The position numbers and the translations under genes were made by a program. The notes beneath the pieces were generated by a model. The model was given only the letters and a program-made list of their open reading frames with translations. It ran no database searches and was not told the origin of the DNA. DNA of 64,000 bases from Triatoma infestans (Eukaryota > Arthropoda > Insecta > Hemiptera > Reduviidae), in contig JAAEAF010005073.1 in assembly GCA_011037195.1 (NCBI GenBank), positions 1-64,000 of the forward strand. Direction: 5' to 3'. Below, in pieces: positions 11,601 through 22,140 of the stretch (the first letter of the stretch is position 1; each line of letters begins with the position of its first letter).

Positions 11601-12869
11601 TAGGTTCTAGCTTCCTTCCACCAACCGCAGGCGAAGCAGTGCTGTTTATGTTTATGTTATCCGGGAAATAGGTATTAAGCAAGAGCTGTAATGTCTCCAT
11701 TTCTCCTCCTGTAAAGGAACCGTCAGGATATCTTAAAGTACCCAACTGACAATCCTTATCCTTACCAAGAATCCGTATCAGCCTAGATGTCTCTTGAGTC
11801 GAATTTAGACCCTCGCAAAACGATCTCCTAGAGTTTCTCTTAGCTTTCCTTAAAGCATATTTATATGCTTTTTTAAGACTATTGTAACTATCCCATGATT
11901 CCGAAGAATCGGTTAGGACAGCCTTCCTGTAAGAGCCCCTAACTTGTCTTCTTAGCTTTTCTAACGAAGATGACCACCAGGGGTTCCTACTACCACTAAC
12001 CAACTTGGGAGGACAGGTCTCTTCGAATGAAGACTTAATGTGTTCGTGTAGAATACCAGCCTCTCTTTCCAATTCAGTAATATCACCAAGAGCACTTGAC
12101 TGGAAAATCATTCTATCTCCTAGAAGTCTAGAATAAGAATTCCAATCCGCTCTTCTGGGGTTCCTATAGGTAGCCACGGTGATTGGATCAATCCCCAGAC
12201 TAAACCTAATAATCCTGTGATCAGAAATAGTAGCTTCCGAACTTACCCTCCAATCTCTAATCAGTTTACTAATATTCCTAGAGGCAAGAGTAATGTCAAT
12301 AACTTGTCTTCTAATCCTAGTTACAAAAGTGGGTTCAGCCCTATTCACAAGGTCCAGCTCAGTACCCATCAAGTAGTCCATGACCGCACGACCCCTAGTA
12401 TTGATGTCGCTGCTGCCCCAGACAACATGATGTGCATTTGCATCACAACCTATAATTATAGGTGTGTTTGCTGGACTCCGTAAACCGTACCAAATCTACT
12501 AATTCCTGCGGAGGATGATCATAGGGGAAATAGGCCGAGGCCACCACCACATCAAAACATCGGCCACCAATCCCCAGAGCAACCCTCACCGCCACCAGAT
12601 CCCTAGAGCAAAACTGTCTGTGCAGAACGTCGCCGACATCTCTACTAACGCAAATACATGCTCTAGGAGTGTCCCCGCCATCCGCAACAAACAGCCTGCC
12701 ATTGACCGCACTCAAACCTCAAACCAATCCTTTATAAGCATAGAGTTCTTGGATAAGTGTAAAATATGTATGCAACCCAGCAATAGAGCGGCACAAATTA
12801 GCCGTGGCATCTTTGCTATGCTGCAAGTTAACCTGAACCATTTCTACCCTGTCAATCATAGTAATAAGT
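11601..12869 (-). pseudogene. LINE-1 APE-type endonuclease and linker
   Basis: Nicks target DNA to prime reverse transcription. The start VQVNLQHSKDAT (about 12865-12830) is the family's usual N-terminus. An in-frame TGA sits near 12722, then GRLFVADGGDTPRACICVSR. A one-base shift near 12475 is needed to reach IIIGCDANAHHVVWGSSD, which carries the Asp/Asn active-site motif. SDHRIIRF (12225-12202) is the C-terminal catalytic Asp-His motif. The rest to about 11600 is the basic linker before the RT (ALRKAKRNSRRSFCEGLNS). At least one stop and one frameshift inactivate it. Confidence 0.85.
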
Positions 12870-14141
12870 CAACTAATGTAAGAAATGGAACTTCTGACAA
12901 ACTTGATAGCAGGCAGGAACAAAAATAAATATAAATAATAATAAATAATATAAATTAAATATAAATAATAATAAAATAAATAAATATAAATAAATAAATA
13001 ATAAATAAACAAATAAATATAAATAAATAAACAAACAAATAAATGTAAATTAATAAATAAAAATAAAAATACCTGCCTTACATATCTCTCCTTTTTCCTT
13101 TGACCACGTTTCAGAAATCGCCGCAGGAGGACAAGTCCTCCGCGGCTCCTCCTGACACGTTCTCCTCCAGAAGCAAGCCTTCCCTGCCTCTGGATATTTT
13201 TCCAGATACCCACCCATTAGTGCATCCAGGCCCTGGTCACCCGACTCTGGATGTACAGAGAAATTACCCCCACCACCGGAGGCCCCCTCCTCTAAGGGGC
13301 CCCCGGCTGACGAATTTAAAATTAAAAACATATAATAAATAAAATTAGAAATTCATCTCCAGAGCTCTCCACCCTCCACGGAGCCTCACAATTTGGGACG
13401 CTTTGAAGAAGCGCCAGAGCTACCCTAGAGATACAGCGCCCAGGGATTGTGAGCCAAGGCCCACAATACCCGGGAGCTCACCCATGCGTTCTTTACGCTA
13501 GCCGATTGACCAGAGCTGGGTTAGGCTCTGGCCGCCTGTTTAGTGGAGTCAGGAACCAAAGTGGTGTATTGGTCTGCAAGGCTTGCCTATAGCGAGAACC
13601 TGCGTCCTCAACCACCAGGACTTCCCTTTCCCACGACACAGGTATCCACACACGGCAAACATGTGGGTGGCACCACTACGTGCCACTGGCGTATAAGAGT
13701 GTAATTGTGTAAGTGTACGATGTTAAGGCGTTTAGGTGTAAGTGATGCAGCATGAACTTCCAAAGAGGCTCCGCAGCAAAAGAATTCGCTGCAAGAGATT
13801 CAGGCCGCACATAAATTATGGTGACCCAAACAGAGGGCAGAATAGTTTCTACCAACTCACACTCCTGACGGGGCACCGCTGCATTTGTTAGTCTGTAACT
13901 GTAGCTGAGGTACATGGGAGTGCTAGGTTCGCAAATAGCCCGAAGGCTACCCTCTGCGTTCGCCCACCAGCTTGGCCATCCACGCTTCCACAAAAGTGGA
14001 GCGCAGATGTTTCTAGAGCCGCGAAGAGGACGCGCTGGTTGAACTTGAATGAGGTTCTGCGACAGAATAGCCGTCTCTAGAAACATAGGGAAGTTTCACC
14101 CTATGTGAGTAAAAATATTCTCTCAAACCATTTGGCTCCAA
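12870..14141 (-). other. LINE-1 5' region with an embedded simple repeat
   Basis: Assigned to LINE-1 because it lies between the endonuclease start and the right-hand SINE fragment. 12925-13070 is an (AAATA)n-like simple repeat. On the reverse strand 13331-13070 has frames reading NSSAGGPLEEGASGGGG and WRRTCQEEPRRTC, possibly an ORF1 remnant, but no CCHC set is visible. 13360-14141 is GC-richer, like a LINE 5' UTR. No complete ORF1 is present, so ORF1 was probably lost by internal deletion. Confidence 0.45.
12925..13070. repeat. (AAATA)n-like simple repeat
   Basis: Long run of AAATA/AATAA-type units interrupted by single-base changes. It lies inside the 5' region of LINE-1. Confidence 0.85.
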
Positions 14142-14193
14142 GGCTTTGGATAGCATAGTGCTTGGTCCCTCCCCACAGGCAATAAAAAAAAAC
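14142..14193 (+). mobile_element. SINE 3' end displaced by LINE-1
   Basis: ggctttggatagcatagtgc...ccctccccacaggcaat followed by A9. This is the remainder of the SINE tail begun at 8915-9110. It matches the 3' end of LINE-1 (reverse strand 9160-9125: ggctttggatagcgtatgg...ccctccccacagac). It is followed directly by the second copy of the AACTTGATAT duplication. Confidence 0.75.
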
Positions 14194-14697
14194 AACTTGA
14201 TATTCCGTTTAGTTGTGTCACCATTGGATCCGACAATAGATCATCTGTCAAAATTACTCAACCGGAAGTATCACTCCCACTTACTCACTATCAGTTTACT
14301 AGGAAATTTTCATTTTCTTGTAATTTTCTCAAAGATAGCTCCGACGATTTTTTTCAAACTTGATATATCTACTACACATACAATGATCTACAACTTTTAT
14401 GAAAAACATTTCTTTGGGAAATTTCATTTAAGGGCACTTTTGAGGGATGGGTGGGGTTGCTATTATAGTTGGTTTTCAATTTTACCATCCAAACAAAATT
14501 GATTAGAAATAAATATATTGCCAAAATTCTGAGTATCAAGAAAATTAGCAAACCGGACGTGCGCTTTTACTGAACAGTTTTTCCCAGTTTTCGACGAATT
14601 TCATTAAATTTGGTACACTAACTATAAAATTTGTCAATTATAATTTTGAGAACTGGAGTAAGAGAAAGTTGTGTGAGTGTTTCACACCAGATTTTGT
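14194..14697 (+). repeat. Repeat family T1, copy C: 3' part
   Basis: Continues the T1 copy begun at 8716: aacttgatattccgttt, the 'ccgacgatttttttcaaact' core, 'acaacttttatgaaa', and 'gcaaaccggacgtgcgcttttac', ending ggagtaagagaaagttgtgtg...cacacc. Only one of the two ~305-bp modules is clear in this half. Confidence 0.8.
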
Positions 14698-14699
14698 TT

Positions 14700-14963
14700 T
14701 TCTTTTTTTTTTACAATTTTGTTTTATCATATCAACAATATATTGAGGGGTATTTGAAAATATATAGTGGCAGAATATAATAGAGAAAATTTCAGAAATG
14801 CACTTCTACCATTAAGCAAAATTCTATGCAATCCCTTGGACAATAGCAGAACATATTGTTTAACAGTACTTGAAAGCAATGTGTTTTGAAGTAATTTATA
14901 CAAAAGCTGATTAATACACTGTGCAGCCAATTCATGGGTTCTTTTTACTTTATTAATAGTCAA
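14700..14963 (-). other. Unrecognised reverse-strand reading frame cut by the Jockey insertion
   Basis: A 78-residue frame (14963-14727) begins MTINKVKRTHELAAQ and includes KQYVLLLSKGLHRILLN. The reading frame continues upstream, past the Jockey tail (14964-15397), into 15410-15480 in the same phase once the insertion and one copy of its target duplication are discounted. Not recognised; could be a remnant of an older element or a host exon. Low confidence. Confidence 0.2.
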
Positions 14964-15397
14964 TGTGGGGTTCAGCTAAACCTGCAAACTTACGTACCAT
15001 TCAGACTTTCCAATCTAAGCTACTTCGACAGATAGTTGATGCTCTTTTCTACGTCTCAAACCCTCCATAATGACCTCAACATCCCTTTCGTACAACAACT
15101 TGCCAAGACAAAATATCATAAACTGCATACTACTCTCTCCTTTTGCTCTAATCGTCTTTGTACAATCTCTAGCCTCCACTACCATCCCTGTCAATCCACC
15201 TCGCCGTTTGAATCGCCAGTGGCCTCGAGATTTCCTTCCGGACTGATCAGTGCTACTGGTATGCCGTAGAGAGTGCTACCGTTGGGTAGTTTCTCCCCTC
15301 CTGCCTTCTCACAGCCTACAGTTTCATTATTCAACATCTTATTTACTCATTGTATATATGTAATACAGATTGTAAATTTCTAAATAAAAAAAAAAAA
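14964..15397 (+). mobile_element. Jockey-clade LINE, 5'-truncated 3' end
   Basis: C-terminal coding remnant and 3' UTR ending in A13. Recognisable in shifted frames: SQTLHNDLNIPFVQQLAKT then YHKLHTTLSFCSN, and RRLNRQWPRDF. This is the conserved Jockey C-terminal pattern (LHNDLNIPxVxxxAKxxYxxFHxxL...NPxxxxL). The flanking ATTAATAGTCAA is perfectly duplicated (14952-14963 and 15398-15409), so it is an independent target-primed insertion. Confidence 0.85.
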
Positions 15398-15409
15398 ATT
15401 AATAGTCAA

Positions 15410-16529
15410 AACTAGCATAAAACTCGTTTCGAAGTATATGAAGTTTTTCTTAGTAGTGCTGCCTAATCTTGAACGGTTCCATAGTCGACATGCAAACACA
15501 CACAACACACACATGTATATATATATATATCTCACATGGACATTAATTTACGATAAGTGATGAACTTCTTGTTGTTTTCATGAGCCCAGAGATATTCATT
15601 TCTCTTAGTGATTGATATATTGTTACATATTCAATTATACGTATTTTATTTTACCACTTCACTAGTATTCATCACTTATAAATTCTTTTTTTTTTTTAAA
15701 GTTAAATACAGTAAACTTGATCAAAAGCCGATATATGTAAACAGTGCTGAAGAACTGTACAGTAGAAAACCTTTTGTGACCTGAGGCGGTGGAGAGTCAC
15801 AATGGTAACTCGCTTGTATAAGAGCGTTTAACAAGATTACATCCCCCTTATCACTTTCGCAATCAACCGATTAATGACAGTTTTTGCTAAGGTTCCCTGG
15901 GATTTGTAAACCTTCCTTTCTCTTTTGAAATACCCCCAACTTATATCGCATACAAAATACTAATGCTCTTGTTACCATAGAACCCTCGATATTCACTTTA
16001 AAATCCCTTTTCGCATACATTGTCTTCCTCACTTCTTCAACTTTCATTGTTTTTCTTATTTCCTACTTGTTTTACTATTTTTTTTTTTTTTTATCTTATA
16101 GCTTGTTTTTTTCTTTTTTAAAACAATTCTATTTACGATTCTGAAAATCCAATATGGCTTCTTACGAATGCATATTTTTTATATTTAATTTTATATAAAA
16201 GTTTAATAAATTAATAAATTTTGTCCTCTTTAACAACTTTATTTATTTATTATTATTTTTTTTCAAATAGCAAGAAAATAAATCTAGTTTTGATTAAAAA
16301 TTTATAGCTAGCAGAGTGGTTGGAAACGCGGAACCATCACGCTGAACTGTAATCCAATATTCATTTTGGTTTGGCGTTGGATTTTATTTAATAAAGTAAA
16401 TGAGAAATTTATATCGAAGGATATTTGCTTTCCACTTACGATCTCGAACCCAGTCAGTAGTTTGATGTGAAACTTAACAAGAAAAATAGTTTTATTTCAC
16501 GGTATTTATATATGGATGAAACTAAAGAA
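15410..16529. other. Non-coding stretch with microsatellites
   Basis: CA/TA microsatellite at about 15495-15530; poly-T at 16079-16093. A tRNA-like A-box (tagcagagtgg, 16313) has no properly spaced B box. No gene. Confidence 0.4.
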
Positions 16530-16651
16530 TGAAATGTCCGGTGATTGACAATGTTGTCTGTAACGAGTAAACACTGTCCGGAAGCCGGCAGTGCACTGAG
16601 AAGGATTCAATCTTTGGGGTAGCTATATGGGTTCAGAGGGACTTTTATTAT
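16530..16651 (+). mobile_element. SINE copy 2, 3' half of body
   Basis: Matches the 8915 SINE from 'aacgagtaaacactg' through 'ggcagtgcactgagaaggat' to 'tttggggtagctatatgggttcagaggg'. The head is missing or unrecognisable. It ends at gggactttta where the (ATT)n tail of antisense LINE-2 begins. A short A-rich segment at 17955-17972 (gcatagggcttacagag + A8) looks like the displaced SINE end. Confidence 0.65.
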
Positions 16652-17925
16652 TATTATTATTATTCCGGGTGCCTAATGGCGTGGGACCTAAGCCTATGTG
16701 GCTTTTATCCCCCCGATACCCCCCCATATTCCCTTAATTAATCTCCCCCGGTAGCTTACCGGTTAGACTGCAATATCCCAAGATATCCCTAAATTCTTAC
16801 TCGCCCAGGCAATCCTGCGAGAGTGGTGCCCTCCCAAATACGCGAAACCTAGTACCAGCGAAACGGGGCCACTGACATACGTATGGTACAACCATTTCCC
16901 CTGACTCCGTCGGTCGTCGCGTTCGCAAATTGACTGACTATACGTTCTCCCACTGTGGTTCACCGTGACTGGACACACCAAGTGTGTCCATTTCACTACC
17001 CCCCACCAAGGTCCTCAGACCTGTCTACTGAGGGACAGGAGATACTCCGAAATTCCCTGCTTACTTGCTTTTATAAATCGTTTAGCTGCCAATAACCCGC
17101 AACTTCTTTGTGACGGCGAGGCAAGGTAATGGATGCTCCCTCCTAAGTCCAACGAGCCGCCCTCTCATTGCTCTCTATTCCCGCATGTCCGGGTATCCAA
17201 TAGAGGCGCACCTTACCCCTCCGAGCTAAAGCATTGAGCCTTCTCCTACATTCTCTCACTAATTTCGAACTCCACCATGGCTTACTCAAAGCCCTTAGTG
17301 CGACCTGACTATCAGAGAAAATCCGCACCTCTTTGATCTCTTTCTGCCACTCCCCCACAAGGCGACAGCATTCAATAATGCCCACCACCTCGGACTGGAA
17401 GACAGTGGCCAAACCACCCAAGGCCACCGAACTCCCTCTATCCAACTCCTGCAATCATGCTCCCGCTCCTGACAGGCCAGTCCCCTCCTGCCTAGAGCCA
17501 TCTGAATAACAGCGAATAATGCCGTTACCCGACCCCGTTGGCCTCGTGAGGTTATCATCCCCTATACTGCCAATACTGATCTTATAATCCCTCTCATAAC
17601 CCCATTTCTTGCTCGTCTCATCGAGTTTAGATAGCTGAAATCGGTTCACTCGCCAAATCTCATCCTCGATCCTAGTGTGATCCCCCCCGTAAGGTTCTCA
17701 CCCATTCTCCCTTGCACCTCATTCTGAGATACCACTTCATCGCCTCCCCCACTGCCACATACTGAAGTGGGGTTAGCCCCAGCAATATCTCCAGTGCCAC
17801 CGTCGGTGTCGTTCTCATCGCGCCAGTAATAGCCAGACAGGCCGTGCGCTGCAGTCCTTGCAGCTTCTTGCTATTTCTCCCCACTAGGAGCCACACCACC
17901 ATGCCACTGCGGCATAGAGTATCCT
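16652..17925 (-). mobile_element. 5'-truncated LOA/I-like LINE (LINE-2): RT thumb to 3' end
   Basis: On the reverse strand: WLVGRNSKKLQGLQRTACL and AITGAMRTTPTVALEILLGL (RT thumb, about 17890-17750), then CYSDGSRQEGTGLSGAGA (RNase H first Asp, about 17510), FQSEVVGIIECCRL, VRIFSDSQVALRALSK (second Asp), and LYWIPGHAGIESNERAA (His and following region, about 17210-17160). RNase H is split over two frames. The 3' UTR runs to an (AAT)n tail at 16652-16665. The 3' UTR differs from that of LINE-1, so this is a related but separate family. Endonuclease and most of the RT are absent. Confidence 0.8.
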
Positions 17926-17975
17926 TGGCTTCCCCAACTTCTCTCTAAGAGGGACGTAGGATTGCATAGGGCTTA
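17926..17975 (+). mobile_element. Probable displaced SINE tail after LINE-2
   Basis: gggacgtaggattgcatagggctt...acagag + A8 resembles the SINE end at 14142-14193. The match is short and imperfect, so this is suggestive only. Confidence 0.4.
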
Positions 17976-20180
17976 CAGAGAAAAAAAAGAAGAAATTATT
18001 ACACTACTCCTGAAAAATAAACTTTTTATAAAACCTTTTCTAAATATATTCTTCTGAGGTTATAAATTAAATTCAGCCTTTAATACCATAAAAATGTGTT
18101 ATAAAAGAATTGCCAAACTGTACGCCGAAGACCATCTAGTATTAATTATGTTTACAAGAAATATGTTATTTATTTCCATTTTTTTTTTTAATCTAACTCT
18201 CACTATTTCCTCCAGCCAACTGCTATCTTTCTTCAGGGTAAAAAATTGTTCCTAACATTCTCTTTCCTCGTCTACGGTTACATCATTTGTCATAACTTTG
18301 AATTATTACGATAGTGTCTTGAATGAAGTATTGTGTGTCTTTGAGTGATATAGGTCGCAAATTATGATCACGTGTTAGAATTTTGTCCTGATAGTAACAT
18401 AATATGTAGAATGGATTATTGTTAAAATTGTTGAAGCTAGAAAAAAAAAAAAATGGTTATTTCATATTTAATATTTGTTGCTGTTTGGTTATTGCGAAAG
18501 ATTGTATTTAATCGATTAATACCAATATAAAAACCAATTTGGCTCCATCATCAGTTATACATTTTTTTTCTAAATCAGTATCTAATTTTGTTTTATTTAA
18601 AGTGCGAAAGGGAAAAAGAAAAAGTAATATAACGTAGGAACATTGTTAATTGATCGCATATATTGTTCTTAAAGTAATATTTAAAATTTGAAATACAATA
18701 GATTAATTAAATGTTAAGGAACTACATGATTTTCTGTGCCAATATTATGTTTATTAATTGTTTTGTTTAATCACAGATCTGATTAAACTAAAAAATAATT
18801 CTTAAATTACACCGAAAAATTAAACCAAGCATAGATTAAACAAATTTTCAGAAACAACATGATATCCAAATTAAATTAAAGCATGCCTCTTCAAATAAAA
18901 TAAACATAAATTGAAAGGTAAAAAAAAAAAATTAATACCGAATTAAAAAACAACCCTGAAGTTCCACAATAAACAATTCATGAGTCTTTTCTGTATACAT
19001 TTTGTTGGACTGCATTTTTACCTACAAAACAATATTGATGTCATTTTACTAGGAGTGCTAATTGTCAATCCTCAGGCGAAGTAACTCCGAATAATTTCCG
19101 TATATTACCGTACCGGAGTAAAAAATGACTGTAATAAATTGTTGTAAATAAGTAAACCTGGTGGGGAAACGTGGGATTTGAGGATCTTCTTCTCGGATTG
19201 TTGACTGGTGATTGATTAGAAATGGCTTAATTAAGGAGACTCTAACAGATTGAGGACCTGAAACCATTGTTACTGTGCTACAATCAAATTGACTTAAAAT
19301 TCGAAATTTAGAGTTAAATATATTGGGTATTTTATCTGTCATTGCGTGCATATTCATTTTTTTCCTGACCAGTTTCCGATTTTCATCTATCTTCAGAGCA
19401 AATTCACGTAGATAGTTCACTTCAACGTAATGTTTCTGTTACACTCACACTTGCTGCTTTGTTGGTTGTATATATTTGGGGAGGTTATAAGGGTATATTA
19501 TTATGTGTGTGAATGTGTTTAATGATAGAATGTAATTGTTATAAATTATGATTAGACATTAGAAAATAGTGTACAGTAAATAGCATGTTTTGAAGGATAC
19601 TTTATAAGTAAATTTTAATAGTGGTGTTAAGTATGCTCAGTGTTTTATCAAGTCATTTTTATTTAGGGGAACGGCGATAAGAAATTTCAGGAATATACAA
19701 TACTAATAAGAATAGATAAAGTTTGACAAAAGGGAATGCAAAGTTTATGAACAGTCTAAAACTTGCTCAAGGAATAAATAAGTTTAATAAAAGGAAATAT
19801 GTAGGTAAATTGCAAGAAGGTTGGTTGGCACAGAATCTCATTGGAGATTTTTTATGCAAATCTCCAATTTGCCGTTTGCTGCTAACCTTCTTACATATCA
19901 ATTTATTTACCAACATATTTGCTTGTGTTAACTCTGCTTGGAATTTCACATTTGTTTGTTAGTTGTGCAAGTTTTTCACTGCCCACACACTTTGCATTGC
20001 CTTTCTATTTGCTTTCCTTCCTTATCTATTTGTTTGGTGGCTCAAGTCTAGCTTCAATGGAGTTTTATAGAGGGAGCATTCAACATTCTTTCACTTCCTG
20101 CACTGATTGATTATGACAATATAACGTGTATGAGATAAAAAACTTAAAAACTGGAAAGCAACATAACTATACAAACTTGG
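17976..20180. other. AT-rich non-coding stretch
   Basis: Nothing recognised. A 120-residue reverse frame at 19420-19058 and a forward frame at 19723-19962 show no domain. Poly-A and poly-T runs occur at 18440-18455 and 18179-18190. Confidence 0.4.
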
Positions 20181-20191
20181 TAAAAACAGGG

Positions 20192-20230
20192 GCTTTAATG
20201 ATGGATGAAAATCCGAAACCGGTCAGTAAC
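20192..20230 (+). ncRNA. Decayed hammerhead-like motif
   Basis: ttaatga + t + GGAT GAAA ATCC + GAAACCGGTC. Stem II is perfect and the GAAA and ACCGGTC parts match the other hammerheads here. The CUGANGA core fits at 5 of 7 positions and stem I is only about 2 bp. Probably inactive. Confidence 0.45.
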
Positions 20231-20339
20231 CTGAGAAATATGCATGCTACGACGGTTAAAATACCAAACGTTTTCAGTATATTGTTTGCTTACTTTCAGT
20301 GATCTCTATATAATTGGTATAATTGGTATCAGGAGGGAA

Positions 20340-20600
20340 TCAGTTTGAGATATGAATAAACTGGTAATAATGCTGCACACTGTATAATGAAGAAATAACA
20401 CAAACTGCCAGGACTTTACGTGTAAATAGAAATTAGGTATCGAGAGATTTGGAATGAATGAAGAGAAGGATAGTAGTTGGTTGCTGACTCGTTGTTAACA
20501 GTACTAAAACTGTTCTATAAACTGTCCTCATGTAGAGCTAGCTTGGCTGTATATATATATATATATATATATGGAGTCTTCCTTTGTAGAGTGGAATAAG
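20340..20600 (+). repeat. Dispersed repeat family Q, copy 2
   Basis: Shares 'atgctgcacactgtataatg', 'aactgccaggactttac', the agaaattaggtatcgagaga block and 'aaactgtcctca' with 8230-8640 (reverse) and 32080-32460. A (TA)n microsatellite lies at about 20548-20573. Confidence 0.45.
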
Positions 20601-20754
20601 TAGCAAGTAAAATATTTAATTTTGTGTTTCTCTATCTACTTTGGATCTCTCTCTCTTGGGATCATATTACATCTAGTTTAGACAACACTATTCATCATCG
20701 GTCATTATGCTTGGGAGAAAGTCTAAGGGTAGGGTTATAGATAGTCCAAATGTT

Positions 20755-20825
20755 ATAAAATCCTAAACTCGAACCTGAGAACTTCCGCGGGAGCCAATCC
20801 AGCGCGCTACCACAAAAATGCTAAT
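20755..20825 (-). mobile_element. tRNA-like sequence (SINE head or tRNA pseudogene)
   Basis: On the reverse strand 'gtggtagcgcgctgg' (A-box region) is followed by 'caggttcgagttt' (B box GGTTCGAGTTT) about 32 bases later, the spacing of a tRNA. The acceptor stem is not convincing. It abuts the left arm of the inverted repeat at 20830. Confidence 0.4.
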
Positions 20826-20829
20826 TTTG

Positions 20830-21030
20830 TCCTTCGAAAATAATTTTAATAATTCATGGACAAGGATAGTGAGATTCGGTCTTTTATTTTTAAAAAATAA
20901 AGAAAACTTAAATTTTTGCCAACGTTTAGACAAATATATTGTCTTTATCAAAGCATAAAAGTAAGAAATGTTAAAAAATCTTCAAAACATGACAACTTTA
21001 ACTTATGTTTATTTTAGGAAAAGTATAGGA
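20830..21030 (-). repeat. Left arm of hammerhead-bearing inverted repeat
   Basis: Reverse-complementary to 21945-22140: both carry a 'gacaatat..ttgtc' hairpin, an 'aaaacttaaatttttgc' block, a 'gacaacttt/aagttgtc' block and ttcctaaa. A hammerhead-like motif lies at 20918-20954 on the reverse strand: stem II AGACAA/TTGTCT, then aAACGTT, with decayed core tTGATAA. Confidence 0.6.
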
Positions 21031-21038
21031 AAGAATAG

Positions 21039-21908
21039 TGTAATGTGATAACAAGAAAGAGTGATAACAGAAATATATAATTTTTAATTATAAAAATTAT
21101 AACTAGTGGTGCCCGCCAGACGCTATTATTCAATAGAATAGCTGCGGTCAGTGCACGGTCAAAGGACCGCCCACCAAAGACACACCCCTTTCAGAAGGGT
21201 CAACAAATCACTCAAAAGACCGACCACCTGGCTACAGTCCTTTGATAACCGCCAACACCTATTCAAGACCTAGGATCAACACACGGCAATAAACAAAACA
21301 CTCAAAAGACCGGACACCTGGCTACAGTCCTTTGATAACTGCCATCACCTGTTGCACACCTGTTGCCGACCTATTCAAAACCTAGGGTCCACATACGGCA
21401 ATAAACTAAACACTCTAAAGACAATCCACTCTAAACACCTGGCTACAATCCTTTGATAACCGCCAACACCGGTTCAGGAACTGGGGTCAACACACGGCAA
21501 GAGATGTTTGAGTGTGACCCGTAATTACAAGACTTGTCAATGTGTGGGGATGGCAATATAAGGCATCTCTACAGGAAGTGGGAGGCTTATACTTCAGTAT
21601 TTCATCAGCGTAACATCAAGATTCTACCAGTGACATAATTCATACAACGGAGCGCGTCCCTATCTAAGTATTTAAACACATATTATTTATCAATCATTAT
21701 AGTTGGTGCATTCTAGTTACAATTTAAATCATTTTAAATTAATTGTAGTTTATCTTTTCAAACGTTTAATTTATTGTTAAAATATACATATATCTATTTT
21801 CGTAAATTCGTAATTCATATTCCGAATAACAACTCTCTAAAATCTCTAACTAACTCCCAACTATTCATCGCATCACAACACCTCACCAAGACATCTGAAC
21901 CCATTACA
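21039..21908 (+). repeat. Solo LTR, family L (copy L2)
   Basis: TGTAATGTGATAAC...CCCATTACA with a perfect 5-bp duplication AATAG at 21034-21038 and 21909-21913. It is longer than L1 because the internal 'acctggctacagtcc' unit occurs three times (near 21224, 21314 and 21435) at uneven spacing of about 90 and 121 bp. It sits at the centre of the inverted repeat 20830-22140. Confidence 0.8.
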
Positions 21909-21944
21909 AATAGTGAACTATTGTTTGTGGTGTTGAAGTTCCCA

Positions 21945-22140
21945 ACTATTTACTTTTCCTAAAGTATACATAAGTTTATGTTGTCATGTTTTGAAGATTT
22001 ATTAACATTTCTTATTTTCATGCCTCGATAAAGACAATATGTTTGTCCGAACGTTAGCAAAAATTTAAGTTTTCTTTATGTTCTTTTTAAAAAAAAGACC
22101 AAATCTCACTATCGTTATCCATTATTGAAGAACGGTCGGG
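21945..22140 (+). repeat. Right arm of hammerhead-bearing inverted repeat
   Basis: Inverted copy of 20830-21030. Hammerhead-like motif at 22022-22058: core ctCGATAA, stem II GACAA/TTGTC, then cgAACGTT and a 2-bp stem I (GC/GC). It resembles the terminal motifs of Penelope-like elements. Confidence 0.6.

Larger units (their letters stand above)
9111..14141 (-). mobile_element. Near-complete LOA/I-like LINE (LINE-1) inserted antisense in the SINE
   Basis: About 5 kb non-LTR retrotransposon. The 3' end on the reverse strand is at 9111 with an (AAT)n tail (9111-9124), preceded by ccctccccacagac. Coding order on the reverse strand is APE endonuclease (12869 down to about 11600), RT (11569-10530), RNase H (about 10070-9680) and a C-terminal Cys/His knuckle (about 9660-9330). 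Upstream, 12870-14141 would be the 5' region. GGCTTTGGAT occurs at 9101-9110 and 14142-14151, consistent with a 10-bp target duplication. At least four frame breaks and one stop make it inactive. The same tail motif also occurs inside the LINE's own 3' end (reverse strand 9160-9151). Confidence 0.8.

Noticed and set aside
12869..13213. 114-residue frame with a long Tyr/Leu/Phe/Ile stretch
   Set aside because: Translation of the (AAATA)n simple repeat.
16290..16460. Possible tRNA gene (A-box-like tagcagagtgg at 16313, gatctcgaaccc at 16440)
   Set aside because: Boxes are ~130 bp apart and no cloverleaf can be drawn.
19058..19420. 120-residue reverse-strand open frame
   Set aside because: No recognisable domain, AT-rich surroundings and no context. 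The length alone is not enough in a 64-kb window.
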